NCBI RefSeq assembly: GCF_000208865.1
Contig: NC_018390.1
Coordinates: 1,970,790-2,034,789 of the forward strand
Length of the DNA: 64,000 nucleotides
Direction of reading: 5' to 3'
Source of the DNA: Neospora caninum Liverpool
Taxonomy: Eukaryota; Apicomplexa; Conoidasida; Eucoccidiorida; Sarcocystidae
Below the pieces are notes generated by a model. The model was not told where the DNA came from. It searched no databases and saw nothing but the letters and a program-made list of their open reading frames with translations. A program made the translations under genes and the position numbers. Below, piece after piece: positions 1 to 18,865 of this stretch (the first letter of the stretch is position 1; every line of letters starts with the position of its first letter).

Positions 1-595
1 ACAGCAGCGTGTGGGGACGAAGCGGCTCTCAGGATGGCGACGAAGAGGCGGAGGGCGAGGCGTCCCTGCCTTTCAACGCTCCGTGGGGAGTTTCGGATGT
101 CAAAACGGTCGAGTCTCGTTTGGTGTGGGCCGCGTTTTGTCTGCCGTCGCAGAATGAAGAGCTGGACATTCCGCTTCGCTTCCACCTCGTGGTCCCGCCA
201 AAGCGAACCCTGACCCGCGTAGGCTTTCTCGTTTGTCGGATCACGAAAAGAGAAATCGACGATCGTGCCCAGCGCTTTCCCCTCGTTGCCGGGTTCTCCG
301 TCTGGCGTCCTGCTGGCTTCTCTGTGACCCGTTGTGGGTGCTTTTGGACTCCTCTCTGTCTCTGTCGTTTGCTCTCCCTTCGACTGGACTTGATCGTCTC
401 GCTGCATGCACCATATCCCTTATTCGCGCGTTCCTCCCTGCCCTCGCGTGTCTTCGCTCTCGCGTTTTCTGTTTCTATCTCGGCTTTTTGCCGCCTGAGT
501 TTGGTCTCATGCAGGGAGCGGCGACACTCCTCGAGGCAGGCCTCCACCCCAACAGCGCTGTCCTGCTCGTCCCCTCAGACGACGAAGAAGATTAG
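1..595 (+). CDS. UBX-domain protein, 3' end (partial)
   Basis: The last two exons of a gene that begins before the window. The exon at 1-218 (codons from base 3) encodes an acidic stretch and then a segment reading FHLVVPPKRTLTR. A GTAGGC donor follows base 218. The acceptor CAG at 512-514 opens the last exon (515-592, stop 593-595), which reads GAATLLEAGLHPNSAVLLV and ends in SDDEED. The phase is 0 on both sides. The joined text matches the end of a UBX beta-grasp domain: a strand, a P-P-[KR] turn, then TL.EAGL.P...L.V. UBX proteins are adaptors that bind the N-domain of the AAA ATPase p97/Cdc48 and steer it to ubiquitin-linked tasks. Domains upstream of UBX (UBA, SEP, thioredoxin-like) would decide the subfamily and are not in view. 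The domain call is fairly good; the first exon border is less certain. Confidence 0.6.
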
Positions 596-741
596 AGCCA
601 CGACGCCAAACGGGACGCCTCGTTTTGGATCTGCGTCAACCGTTAGACAGCTTTTTTGCAGTGTTCCGATGCATGCACTTCTGGTCATCCACCTTCACAT
701 AAGTCTTTATTTCTCTGCCTATCGACATGTCCTCGAGATGC

Positions 742-775
<34 letters not shown>

Positions 776-1994
776 GTTTGGACGTAGATATGCAGATTTG
801 TGTATCTGTGTAGTTGTGGGTGCGGCGTATCTGTGTTTGCAAGAAGGAAAGACGAGGGACGGGACGCATGTTTCAGGGAAATGGTTTGTTTCTGCTCTGT
901 GGAAAACGATCGCACTTTGTGTCGGTTTGGCGTGGAACCCATTCTAGGCAATCCGCATGCACATGCAGATGCACCTAAGTACACATTTGTTTTTTACGCT
1001 CGCGGGCGTTTCCTGTCTTCCTTTCGTCTCTGCAGTTCTCTCATGTTTCTTCTCTTTCCCTGCCTCCTCTGCGGGTTTTCCCCTGCGCCCTCTCTCAACC
1101 TGCAATCTCCGCTGTCTATCTTTCTCTTTCTGTATCTTCTCTCTCTCTCCTATTTACTTCCTGTTTTCCCCTCTCTCGTATTTACCTCCCTCGCTTCTCG
1201 CGTTCTTTCTGTCTCTTTCTTTCTCTCCGTGTCGCCCCTCTCTCGCTTTCAGATTTTTGAAGCGTGTCTGAAAACGGCGACGCATCACTCAGAGCGTCCG
1301 TTCTCCGCCGGGCTCGAGGGCGCACCAAGCTGGCGCGGTGGCGCTCTTTAAAACGCTTGAACGAAACACCCTTTTTTGTAGTTGCAAACCGCGTTGCTTC
1401 CCAATCAAGAAGCGACAGGAAGCGCACCTTCCCTCACCCACTCAGCTCTCTCTTTATCCGCTGTTTTCGCTTCTCTTCCAAGAGCACGGAGGTCCGAGCG
1501 CATGCACATAGGCCACCAGTGAACCGAAGCGGACCCTGACGAAAGCCGCAAAAATCGCATGCGGCACATTCCCGGAGAGGAATCCCCGCGACGTTCGCAG
1601 AGCGGAAATACAAAGTTGAGAAACCAGTTTGATGAGCTGCAACAGAGACGAGTCCGAGAGGACGGTAAGTCTTTCTGCGCGTATAGGGTCACAGTCGCCT
1701 CCGGCCGCGTCGCGGGCAAACAAACAAGCACAGAAGGACAACGGCGCGGTCGAAGACACGGAGACGAGAGGCAGGGGAAGAGAACCTGACAAACGAGGCG
1801 CTGTCGAGACAGTCCATCACAGGGAGGAGCAAGGACAAAATTGCGGCAGCGCGGAGAAGCGTGGCAGAGAAGACAGACGAAAAAACGAGAACGGCTGGAC
1901 GCGGAAAACAAAAAAAGCACTTTTCGCCAAAAAAGGGAATCTGAAGAATCTGAGAGGAACACGCGTCTCATGGTTGCGAATCGACAGACTCTTT
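596..1994. other. Spacer between convergent 3' ends
   Basis: Non-coding by inspection. It should hold the 3' untranslated regions of the UBX gene (+) and the NKAP gene (-). It contains a (TA)n tract at 745-774 and pyrimidine-rich (TCTC) sequence at about 1030-1250. The reading frames here are short and have no recognisable protein features. Confidence 0.5.
745..774. repeat. (TA)n microsatellite
   Basis: About 15 TA units in the spacer after the UBX gene. Confidence 0.85.
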
Positions 1995-8010
<6,016 letters not shown>

Positions 8011-11000
8011 CTCTCTCTCCTCTCTATAGAGCGCGGGGCGTGACTTCTACCGGGACAGGGCAGCACATCCGTCTGTTCATTCGATTTGCGTTGTACCGTG
8101 AACACATACGATCATCGAATAGACCGGAATGCTCCTAACTGTACATGCTGTACGCGACGGCTTCTGACGGTTGCCTTCGCCCCCTAGGAAAGCGATTTGC
8201 TTCTTTTTTCCTGAATCTGCCTTCCAAACCTCTGAGGCGCACGGCTCCAACTTTTGCTGGACTCTGGGGCGTTTGAAAGCGAATCCGCGGCGGAAGACCG
8301 TCGCGAGGCGGCAGAGGCTGACCGAATGCTTCGCCTTTTCAAATTCCGCCGTCCATTTTTTAGCGCCGTTAGTTAACCAGCTTGTTCTTCGATTGTGCAA
8401 AAAACATACAGATGAGGAAGAGCCAAGAAGAGAAGAAAAGCCGAGAGAGAGGAAAGGGGAAGAGGCAGACAGGCAGCGGAGGGGAAGACGTAGACAAAGG
8501 AGCGACGCCAACGGAGAAGAATGTACGAAGGAGAGCGGGAGGCGTGTGGAGTGTAACGGGGGGCGGGGGAGGGGGGGGCGGCCAAGAGCAGAGCTGGAGA
8601 AGAAGGCCGTGTCACATTCCAGAGGAACTCTTTCGAGAGGATGAATCGCTTCAGTGCTTCGTGTCGATGAACACGGGCACACCAGTGGGTACAGCAAGAG
8701 AAAATTTATAGACTTTGCAGAGATCCCGACGGAAGCTCCGCGAGAAAACCAAGGAAGGACCGCAAAGTGCAGAGACGGGATGTTCACGGGGAAGGAAAGT
8801 TTCGCCTGTTGCCAGTCTGTAGACGAAGATGCGTCACTTTTTCAAGACGAGAAACTGATGCTGGAGAAGAGGAGAAGCAGAACCTCCGCACCTTCCTAAA
8901 TCCATAGCGGGGCCGCTGGAAGGCTGTTCTCTGTTCGCGTTTCGTTTCTAGTTCTCAACAAGGTCGAGCCACCTTTCGGCGCAGACCAAACTCAGAACAG
9001 CATTACCCTGTGTGTTCCTCAACAGCAAAAGAGAGACTGGAGCAGCGGAGGGCGAAGGCCACGGGAAAAAGAAGGGAAAACGGCGACAGAGCAGACCGCA
9101 ACGCTTCAGCGAAAGAAGAACAAACTCCAATATCCTGTGAAAGGAAGAAAAGCGGCGTGAAAAGAAGAGAGGTGCTCAGCAAGCAGCCTCCGCTTCCTGG
9201 GCCAACAGAGGCAAACAGGAAAACCGGAGAAAGCGAAGAAGTTGAAAAAGGGAAAGGAGAGAAAAAACCGAAAGAAGAGGCAGAAGAAGATTATTGACGC
9301 CCAGAGGAAAACCCAGGAAACCTGAGGAAATCTTTGTCTATTCGATTTCACGCGAGAGAAGGTCACAACGCATGCGCGACCCCCCCCTCCCCCCGGCTTC
9401 CGTGCTCTGCCGCTGTACATACACTCAAACATCCGTATCGACCGGAAAGATCGGCCGTGTTCCTATCGCATAGAGATTTTTGAAGTGTTTTTCCTCGAAG
9501 TTCACGGAGAGTAAAAGTGGCAAGCGGGAGAGACGAACAAGAGTGGAGGAAGAAGAGAAGCGGAAGGACAGAGACAGCTGAGAGGCGAGTCGTCGCTACA
9601 TTTTGGATTTTCTACATCCTCTCTCGTTCCTCTTGTGGACGTGGATAACGTACAAGAACCAGGCAGTGTCCACCTCTGCTGAATAAACGTGGCCCCTCTG
9701 TGGGATACGTACATGAATCTTGTGCAGATATTCCTGTGAATTCGTCGCACGTGGAACTGGGCCTTTGGAGAAGCCAGGAGAGTTGGGAAGCTTCTGGCGT
9801 CCTGCAGAGAGAGGAAGTCTGGCTGGAGGGCGAGCGGTCTTCGCCTCTTACATGTAGATGGTGAGGAGCAAGAAATGGAAGAGTCGTGTGCTTATGGAGC
9901 AGAACACACGCATGAGTCCACCTGAGCATCTCCAAAGCTCGGTACCCATATGGGGGCCATCATATCCACAGGGTGATAACGAGAGAAAATCTGTCAAGAG
10001 AGGTCCCAATTTTGCGGGACAAAAATCACAAAGAGCTATCTGTAGCTGAGGAAGCGTTTCTGGAAAGGAGACCATGGGCAAGCTCTATATGTTGATGTAC
10101 ATCTGTATATACATAAAGAAATGACTAAACATATGCGTAAACGTACATACATATGCAGTTGCACATATTTACATATACCAATGTCGAAGTAAAAGAAAAC
10201 AATTAAATGCACACGCAAGTGCATGTGGATATAGGAAATCTGAACCCATATTTTCAAGCGTGTTTGGACAGCTTTGGAGTCCTTACAGCAGGAAATCTCG
10301 GTCCTCGAGCGCAAGGGTGCCGACGCTGAAAAATTGTTGAATAGATCCTTGCTGATCGGAATGAGAACATGCATCCACAGACACCCACGCACCGACAGGT
10401 ATATGTGCATATGTATTTGCGGTGACAAATGCTAGTCTCGAAGGACCAGAACATTGCGTAAGCGTGCAAGAGGGAAATTGCGAGAACACCGCTGCATGTT
10501 TTCTCTTCTTGGCTGATCAGTATGAATTTGTAGCCCGTACACCCATGCAATCAGAAACGCACGTTTATGGTTTTCTCATGTCGATAGCAACATCGCCAGA
10601 AAGAGGATACACTGAAGTATAGACCTGTCTCAATTGCATTTTTTAGAATGAACGTCTGTGGTCTTGCCGTGAGGTTGGCGGTTTCCTCCGTAGGTGGTTA
10701 GTATTATGGAAACGCACAAGAATCTCTGATATGCGCTGGAACACCCAAGCCGCTTCGCCGAAAAGCTGCCTTCCGTGAGAACGTTGAGTGTCGACGCTCA
10801 ACATGCACCGCAGGGAACAAACCGAAAGTACGTCTGCCTGGTCAGGTTGTAGCCGAGACTCTTCTGCCCCAGAGTTCTCGTCCCAGACAGAAAGCCCTGT
10901 TCAACACAAACACTGTACAGAACATAGACCATTTGCCTTCCTAGCTTGTTGCCCGAAAGCGTTTGCGACGGGATTTCCACGGAATGCGCAGGTTTTTGGC

Positions 11001-12685
11001 AGAAACCATGTCCACCGACTCGAAAGACCTTCCACGGCAGTCTGGAGTCCGCCTCTGTGCTCCCCTTGCGCCAGCTCTGTTCCCCGTCCGTCTCCCCTGA
11101 AACGGTAGACTTTCCTTTTTCTCCCGTGTTTGAACTTCCTGTTCTCAGTGGAGGGCTGGACGACTTGTCTTGATTTTTCCAAGTGCGATAAGACGACTCC
11201 TTCTTCCGAGGAGAACAGAGCAGACGCCCGCAGTCTCAGGTACCCTCAAGTGCTACTTCTCCGCCAACATCCTTGGCACATCTGCACCAAATGGCTAGCT
11301 CGTTCTTGTCCCGAACTTCCCAGGGAACTCAAGAAAGCGTCGTTTGCCTCTTCTTTTGCCACCAACATACACCTCTACGTTACCAATGGAGATGACAAAG
11401 AGTATCTCCCGTGCTTTTCACCGACTTCAATGCTGGTGTCTCAGGGTTTGCCTGCGTGTCACGCGACGCCTTCTCACCGATATCCGCTGCTGCTTCCGTT
11501 TCTTGCTTCCTGCTTTCTGCTGCCTTCCTCGCTTGCTGCCTCCGCCCCGTTTCTGTACACAGCCCTGCTCTCCAGGTGTTCCCGCTCTTCCGGTGTTGCC
11601 CGATGCACCGGTGGCCGGGCGTCCACACAACGACACCGACGTGCGCCGGAGAGATGTCGGACGGGGTTTTCCGGCCCGTCTGGGCAATTTCGGCGGTGTC
11701 GGGCAGAGAGAAGACGTTGGGATCGGGTGGCTGTTGACTCGGCGTGGCGCCGGCGAGCGGGGGCGGCGTCGCACCGGCCAGGCGGTTGCGCGCGGCTTCG
11801 TCTCGACGTCGTCGATTGCGTCGCAAGGCCATCGTTGCACCGCCGGGAGCAGAGCAGTCGTTGCAGGATTCGTCCGGACTACGGCCATGCCCGATGGGTC
11901 ACAGTCCATTCAGATTAAATGATTCTTGCTTTCCGAGATTTGATCCATCCACAAGCGCCGAGGTGCGCCGTTCTGCCTCTTTTCGACAGGCGTTTTTTCC
12001 GACCAGGTTCCCCCGCGAGTTTCAAGGCATTGTCTCCGAGCTACCACGCGAGGCTCACTTGTGTACATACACCATTGCACCGGAGGAGAGATTCCGGTTC
12101 TCTTCCCTGTCTCTCGGCACCCCGGTCACAACTCCCGAGGTGTGCGTCCGTCACTCTCCGTTCCCGGAGGCGACTTTTATCTTCGAGGACTTGTCCTTGT
12201 GAATCCTTTGCGCTCTGCACATGTGCAAGCTTTTTCCCGGAAGCTTCGAAACGCCGAGCGCTCGCTGTGCTTCCTTCCGCCCCTCACGGTTCAACCCCCT
12301 CTGCGCCGTCTCTGAACGCAGATTTTTTGCGTGCTTCCTGCGCGCCAGCCCACAGCGGTTCGCTCCGACAAGTTCGAAGTTCTGTGCCCCCTCTTTGACG
12401 TTTTGGATTTTGGCGAAACGAGACAGTTCCTCGTGCACGTCGATGATTTTGGCGTCTTCCGTGCTTCCCGGTGCCACCGTTTTTTTCTGCGCTGCGCGAA
12501 GCCCCACCCCTTGTCTTCTGCCCTGTCTCGGCAAACTTGTGCTTTCCCCGCGACACTCGGCTTCGGCGCCTCGGTACCACGAGCACTTCAAACCTGCCTT
12601 CGGTTCCTTTGTCCGGACCTTTTCGTCCTGCCCGCGATCGGCGACCCAGTTTTACACGCAGTTCCCCGGCGTTTTCTCGGCGAAG
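8011..12685. other. Long spacer between divergent NKAP (-) and WRS (+) genes
   Basis: About 4.7 kb with no frame I can support as coding. It must hold both promoters and 5' untranslated regions. It contains a G-rich tract at 8558-8581, a C-rich tract at 9380-9395, purine-rich sequence from 8400 to 9300, and a visibly AT-richer part with ATAC/TATG words at about 10090-10450. Frames at 11130-12400 overlap on several strands and have no domain or codon pattern that I trust; they may be the leader of the synthetase gene. Confidence 0.4.
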
Positions 12686-15600
12686 ATGTCGACGCGAACT
12701 CCGTACCAGGACGCAGCCCTCGCTATCGTCAAGGGCGCGGCTTGCATTGCCCTCAGTCTGAAGACTGGCCGCACCACGCGGAACGTCAAATTTTCCGTGA
12801 GTCCAGCGCACTGCACTCTGTCTTTGCGGTGTACAGACACCTCAGTGTGGTTGCAGGTCGCCGCTTCTTCGCGACGACCCCCGTTCGCTTCTGACAGTTC
12901 AGCACGTTTTCCACCTCTTTGGTTTGTGGTTGGAAAAGACTACAGCCGTTTCTCTTCTCGTGCGGTGCATCCCTGTCTCCTTACCGATCGTGCCCGCCGT
13001 CACCTGCCGGTGGACTCCGTGGTTCGTCTTTGGTGCCGTGGCCCGTGACGGCGCGCTGCTTCCTGCAAGAGTGGCCGAGGTGCGGAACATAGTTTGGGCG
13101 TGGTTTTCCCCGATCTCTTCTTTTCAGAAAGACAACAAATGCTCCATCACCCTCGGCCCCGTCGATAACCAACCGACCGCCTCTGAAGAGGAGCTCCTGA
13201 AGACCCTGACTCAGCAGAAGATCGAGGAAAATTGCCCGTTCCGCGTGTTCACCATCCCCCGCGAAGTGGCAACCCGAATGTACCAGGAATCCTACCTGGA
13301 CGAATTCGGAATTCCCGCCAACGTGAAGGAGTAAGCGAAAATGCCAAAGCATGGCTCAGAACTAGCCGGCCTGTGTGCAGAAGAGCCGCAACTCGAGCGA
13401 AATGCGTCCAACGCACGGTGGACACACGACGCAGGCCTGTTCCGAAGAGCGATAGTAGAGACCATTATGTCGAGCATACAAACGCGTGGATGTGCAGCCA
13501 CATTTTCTGTTTGTGTTGTTTTTCCTGCGCAGAGTTCGCCTCGTTGTCCTCCCCGAATGGAACATTAACGCCAATAGTAAGTTAAGAATGCTTTTGCGTA
13601 GACCAAACGTCTCCAAAAACGCGTCGTTTGAAGTCGCTTCGTCACCTTCGTCTGACGTCCCGCCTCGTCTCTTTCTATATATCTCTTTACATATACATAT
13701 ATATATATATATATATATATGTGCACATGTGTGCGCGCACCTCTTTGTTTTCTCTTCGGTTCAGTCTACCCGACGTTGAAGTCGACGGGGCAGATCGCTG
13801 AGATCCGTTTCGAGACGGTGAAGTTCGTTGCGGAGAAGCGCCAGCTTTGCCTCACCCTCCAAGTAGTCCCTGCGGATAATGGCGATGCGCCCGCTGTCGC
13901 CGTGGAGGAGAAGGTCGCCCCTGAGGACCTCCCGACACTCTCTCAGGTAGAAACATGTGTCGAGACACGGTCGGGAAATCTGCACATGCTGGTGTGGGCG
14001 AGCGTTGAGACAAAGATGCATCTTACGTATACATTTTCATATGCGTATATCTGTGAACGTTCGACTGTTGCTTCAGGTGCTTCCGCCCTCGGGCGTGGAA
14101 GGCGATGACCTTGGCAACGACGGCCAGGATGACCAGACCGTCACTCCGTGGGACGTGCAGGCGAACGAGGGTGGCATCGACTATGACAAACTTCTGTACG
14201 TTTTCTAATGAGGGGATCTTCCTGTCGCCCACATGGACCGCAATGACGAGGGTCTGACACTCATCAAGTCGCGACTCTGTTCCGGAGGCAGTCGGTGTGA
14301 TCTGACGTGTACAGAGACGTTCTCGGTGAACGTACAGCCCCCGCAGAGAAGATCCGGTATCAAAAGTCACTGCTTAATACCGGGACGCCGTACACAAATT
14401 TTTTTGCATTCCGTTGTGGCCACCCCGACTGCTCTGTGTCGCTCGCACCTTGCCTAGAGCCTATCTGTTCCAGCGGCGTCGTGCGGTTCGTGTTTTTCCG
14501 CAGGAAGAAGTTCGGTTGCTCTGCCATCACCCCACAACTCATTTCTCGGTAAGCGTCCGATTTTCGAACGTGGCTTCTCTTTCGTGTCCGGTTCTTCACC
14601 GTTTCCTCCCTCAAGTTGAAACTGCCCTCGTGTGTGTGGTTTCACCCCGGCCATTTGTGGGTATCGCGTCGTTGCCTCGTCTCTCTGTTCTCCCCGACCG
14701 GTGTCCGCACTCCTGTCGTCTCTCACCTTCTTCATGCCACCAGTACGGCTCCCAGCGTTCCCTCGTGCATCGCTCGACGCTTCCCGTCTTTCACGCTTCC
14801 GAGATTCGTCCATCGCCCTGTTCCCATTTTCCCGCAGCATTGAGGCTCTGACTGGCAAGCGGGCGCATCACTTGCTGCGTCGCGGCATCTTCTTCTCTCA
14901 CCGAGACCTGAACTTGCTGTTGGATGCTATCGAGAAGCGACAGGCGAATCTCGCGAGCGAGAAACGTGAGGACGGCGCAGGCGCCGATGCCTTCTCAGGG
15001 CCAGCCTTCTACCTTTACACAGGGCGTGGCCCATCCTCCGAGGCTCTCCACATTGGACATCTCGTCCCCTTCATGTTCACCAAGTACCTCCAGGTGAGGA
15101 GCGGAAAGAAACCAGAATGTCAGTCTCAGACGCAGAAGCGAAGGGACACCCAGAAAGCGCCGCGAGACAGAGAGATAGACTTGACTCGCTGATCTTTCCT
15201 CCCTCCTTCTTCTTTTTGCTTTTTTTTTTCTTTTTGTTTTCCGCATTACCCTGCCCTCACCGTAACGCATCGAGGAGAGAGAGTTTGCGTCGACGCGCCT
15301 CGCTCTGTTTCCTCGTCCTCTTTCTCTGTGCGTCGGCCTCATTGGTTTCCGCGCTGGTGGTTCTTTTTCGTTTCTGCAGGACGTTTTTGATGTTCCTCTT
15401 GTCATCCAGTTGACCGACGATGAGAAGTTCCTGTTTAAGGAAAACTTGACCCTCGAGGAGACACACCGTCTTGCATTCGAGAACGCGAAGGATATCATTG
15501 CATGCGGCTTCGATCCCGACAAGACCTTCATCTTCTCTGGTGGGATGCATCTGCCAGCATTTTCTGCTGTCGTCTGCAGATCGATCGAGCCCTCTCGCGT

Positions 15601-17448
15601 GACATGTCATCGGCTCTCTTGATGTTCGTCATATGCATCTTTTTTTGTGTTCTTCTCAGATCTATCCTACATCCAGCACCTGTACCCCGTCATTTTGGAG
15701 ATCCAAAAGAAGGTCACCTACAATCAAGTGCGCGGCCTCTTTGGCTTCGTCGAGAGTGACAACATCGGAAAATCTGCGTTCCCAGCTGTCCAGGCAGCGC
15801 CCTCGTTCCCCACAGCCTTCCCGATGATCTTTGGTGGCAAGAAGGACGTGCGCTGCCTCATCCCTCAGGTGAGAATCCTGAGTCTCCCAGTGCCAGGGCG
15901 TGGAAATAGCAGATGGCGCACCCTCGAATTCACGACCTCGCACAGAAGGTGTGTCTCCTTGTGTCGAGCTCCCTGGACATATTTAAGTGCTTTGTCTCTG
16001 CATGCAGACTAACAGCGGAGCTTGGCGGCCATTTGAGGGTGTCGGTGAACGGGGTAGGCAGTGTCCGTGCGGAATGTGAGAGAGCGTTTTGCTGTTTTGT
16101 TGTTCCGTGTCCGGTCTGCAGGCGATTGACCAGGATCCGTACTTCCGCATGACTCGTGATGTCGCTCCTCGTTTGGGTCTGTTGAAGCCGGCTCTGATTC
16201 ACTCGCGTTTCATCCCTGCTCTCCAAGGCTTCAAAACGAAAATGTCAGGATCCGTCGAGACCTCATCCATTTACGTCTCAGACACCCCTGAACAGATCAA
16301 GAACAAAATCAACAAATACGCCTTCTCGGGTAGGGACAAACACTGGGAAGACAGAAAGGACGAAGCAGTTTCTCTCCTGTAGAAGACGAAAAGGTGACGA
16401 AATCAGCAAACACAGGAAGAGGTATACATCTACACTCGTCGCCGTACAAAGGTACACATCTGCCTGTCGTGGCTGTTCGGGGTAGCCTTCAGAGGACATC
16501 CGTGTTGTGTGGTGCGCACATACACCTCGTTTCGTGTTTGGAGACAAAACCTCAGTTGAGCGCGCTGCCACGTGTGCGTCTCTCTACACACCGCTTTCCT
16601 CCAGAGGGAACGTTTGTTTCGTTCATCTCGTTTGCACCTGCCGGGTTCTTTTACAGGCGGACAGGCGACTGAGTCTGAGCAGAGAGAGAAGGGTGCGAAC
16701 CTCGAGATCGATGTGCCCTATCAGTACCTCACTTTCATTCTCCCCGACGATGATCTCCTCAAGGAAATCGGTACGTGGAAACTCTTGAGACTCTCTATGA
16801 AGCCACGCGCGTATCGAGAAGCAACATTCCCACTATGGAGAGATCATCCTCAAATTGGTAATTCGGCTGGCAAGCAAAGAGAAGACAGGGTTGTGTACAA
16901 CACGGAAATCCCGTGCTTTGTACGTAGGCCGCGGTCCGAACCACAGACTCTGATGGAGTCACGGAACGCATACAGGTGTATCTTTTCTGTGGTTTCGTCT
17001 CCTCGTTCAGGTGAGAAATACGCGAAGGGAGAAATGCTCACCGGTGAGGTCAAGGCCGTCTTGATCAAGGAGTTGCAGGCACTCGTCGGCGGCCACCAGG
17101 TGAGTTGTTTTCCCATCCGTCTTCGCGTCTTTTTAACCTGCCATATTACTTTTCTCTGTACTCGTGCATTTCTTTGTGTTGTCTGTGATTCTCGATATTT
17201 TGCGACTCCGCGAGGCCTACCCGTTTTCTGTTTTTTGTGGTTTCGTTGCGGCTGTCTCTCCTTAGCTTCGGTGCTTTCTCTCGCCTCTAATGTCGTCACA
17301 TTGCTTTCTCGGGTCTTCTTTGGTGGACAGCGTTCTTCATCTTTTTGGTTTTTCGTCTGTTCAGGAACGCCGCGCCAAGGTCACGGACGACATGGTCCGT
17401 CAATTCATGGACCCGTTTCGTCCCTGCTTCCAGAGGTACGCGAAGTAG
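12686..17448 (+). CDS. WRS: Tryptophanyl-tRNA synthetase, cytosolic type, with N-terminal AlaX-like extension
   Basis: Charges tRNA-Trp with tryptophan using ATP (class Ic). Exons: 12686-12796, 13128-13330, 13533-13576, 13765-13946, 14077-14195, 14504-14548, 14838-15093, 15380-15539, 15660-15868, 16122-16329, 16657-16770, 17011-17099, 17365-17448. All junctions keep phase and total 607 aa. The catalytic half begins near residue 210 (IDYDKLLKKFG), followed by [11 protein letters not shown] and the HIGH signature at 306-309 ([11 protein letters not shown]). Next come [19 protein letters not shown] and [17 protein letters not shown]. The KMSKS-loop equivalent is KMSGS at 483-487. The eukaryotic C-terminal helices end [15 protein letters not shown]. 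Residues 1 to about 180 form an added domain, where Plasmodium WRS is known to carry an AlaX-like module. An Ala/Gly/Glu insert (about 270-290) precedes [12 protein letters not shown]. Start: ATG in context CGAAGATGTCG, with nothing conserved upstream. Confidence 0.95.
13690..13720. repeat. (TA)n tract in WRS intron 3
   Basis: A TA run within the short intron at 13577-13764, close to the acceptor. Confidence 0.85.
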
Positions 17449-17693
17449 ACGGCCATTGCCCGATCGTTTTCTCGCTTTTTCCCCGCCCCTCCCGTTTGGT
17501 CGACTACCCCTGGGAGTGAATCGGAAGGGTTCGGCGCGAGAAGAAGAAACGCGGAATGGGGAGTATCGCAGAGGTGCAACCGGCGTAGTGCATCTTCTGT
17601 TTTTATCTGTCGAAAGACGCTTGGCGTCACCACACTTTTTCCTTTGCATATTGGCACACTTGTACGCGCATACTGTTCGCACATCTACACCTC

Positions 17694-17730
<37 letters not shown>

Positions 17731-18865
17731 TTATATACGTGGGCGTATAAGCGTGGGCGTGTTTGGGCAGTGCGCGCGGTGTACGTGGGAGGAGAGGGGC
17801 GGGTTTCGCGACGCTTGACGGTGCCAAGGGAATTCGTTTCAGAGTCTTACACGAGCGTCGATGGGATCGCCACTTTGGGCGTCTATCGAGCAAAGCGTTT
17901 TAGGCATGTCTATGGGGTGTACGTACACACCTCGCTGTCAAGCCATGTATGCCTTTTTGGCATTCGTCAAAAAGGCATACGGACAAAGCACGGTTCCCCG
18001 ACTTTTTGTGAATGTGCGTGCAAACGCTCCTACGTGTCGGAAATGGGAGCGTTTTCGTTGCACTGCTCGGTCAATCGCGATGCATCCACAGATGGGAGGT
18101 CGGTCTCTCAGATATTGCGAATACTCGACAATGACATAGCCTTTGCCCTCCTCCTGCGGCGACAGCCGAGAGCGGTTCGCTGCACCCAGGGGCTCCTCTG
18201 TCTCGCTTTCGCTGGAGGGTAGTTCCTTCCGCAGCAGCGCCGGGCGTCGCAGAGATGTGCACGGCTGCGTTTGCATCTCGAGTGTACCTACACCGTCGTT
18301 CCACTGTGGGCGTGTACGGCGATGTGTGGTTCGAAGAGAACGTGAGGGAGTCCCACTGGTTTAGTTTCTGCTCCGGCCAGAGCGCGGGCGCTAGCTGGGA
18401 CGGCGCTGCGCATTTTATTCAATGTGTGACTCCGAAAGTGTCTAGGGCCCGCCACGCGTGTCTTCCCTGCGACAGGTGCACATTTCCTCGCGGCAGATTT
18501 ATATACACCCGATGCCAGTCTACGTATATGGATTTGTACGTGAAGGCGCTGTGATGTGCAGACTGGGGAGGCTGTGAGCGTGTGTTGTGGAAAGACCGAG
18601 ACGTTTTCTGGAGCGAATGAGAGAAGAAGACACCTCGACCGGCTAGAAGGCCAGGGAACGACTTGCAAAGAACCCCAACGTTGCAGCCAAAGACGCATCT
18701 GTCTATCTAGCTAATCGCACAGCGGGCGTGGCGCACTTGCTGTAGGAAACCAGTTATCTTTCTAACCGTCAGTATCGACGTGAAAATATACGATGCCTCA
18801 GCAGACTCGTGAACACAATATGGGGTGCGGAGAACACCCTGGATATGCAGTTGAGATGAATAGTT
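17449..18865. other. Convergent spacer after WRS
   Basis: Holds the 3' untranslated regions of WRS (+) and of the NEPRO-like gene (-). A (TA)n tract lies at 17696-17727. I see no credible coding frame. Confidence 0.5.
17696..17727. repeat. (TA)n tract after WRS
   Basis: About 16 TA units, 250 bases downstream of the WRS stop codon. Confidence 0.85.

Noticed and set aside
11130..12591. Several overlapping frames of 150-270 codons upstream of WRS
   Set aside because: Open in many frames on both strands because of high GC; no conserved motif, no splice pattern joining WRS in phase with a recognisable domain.
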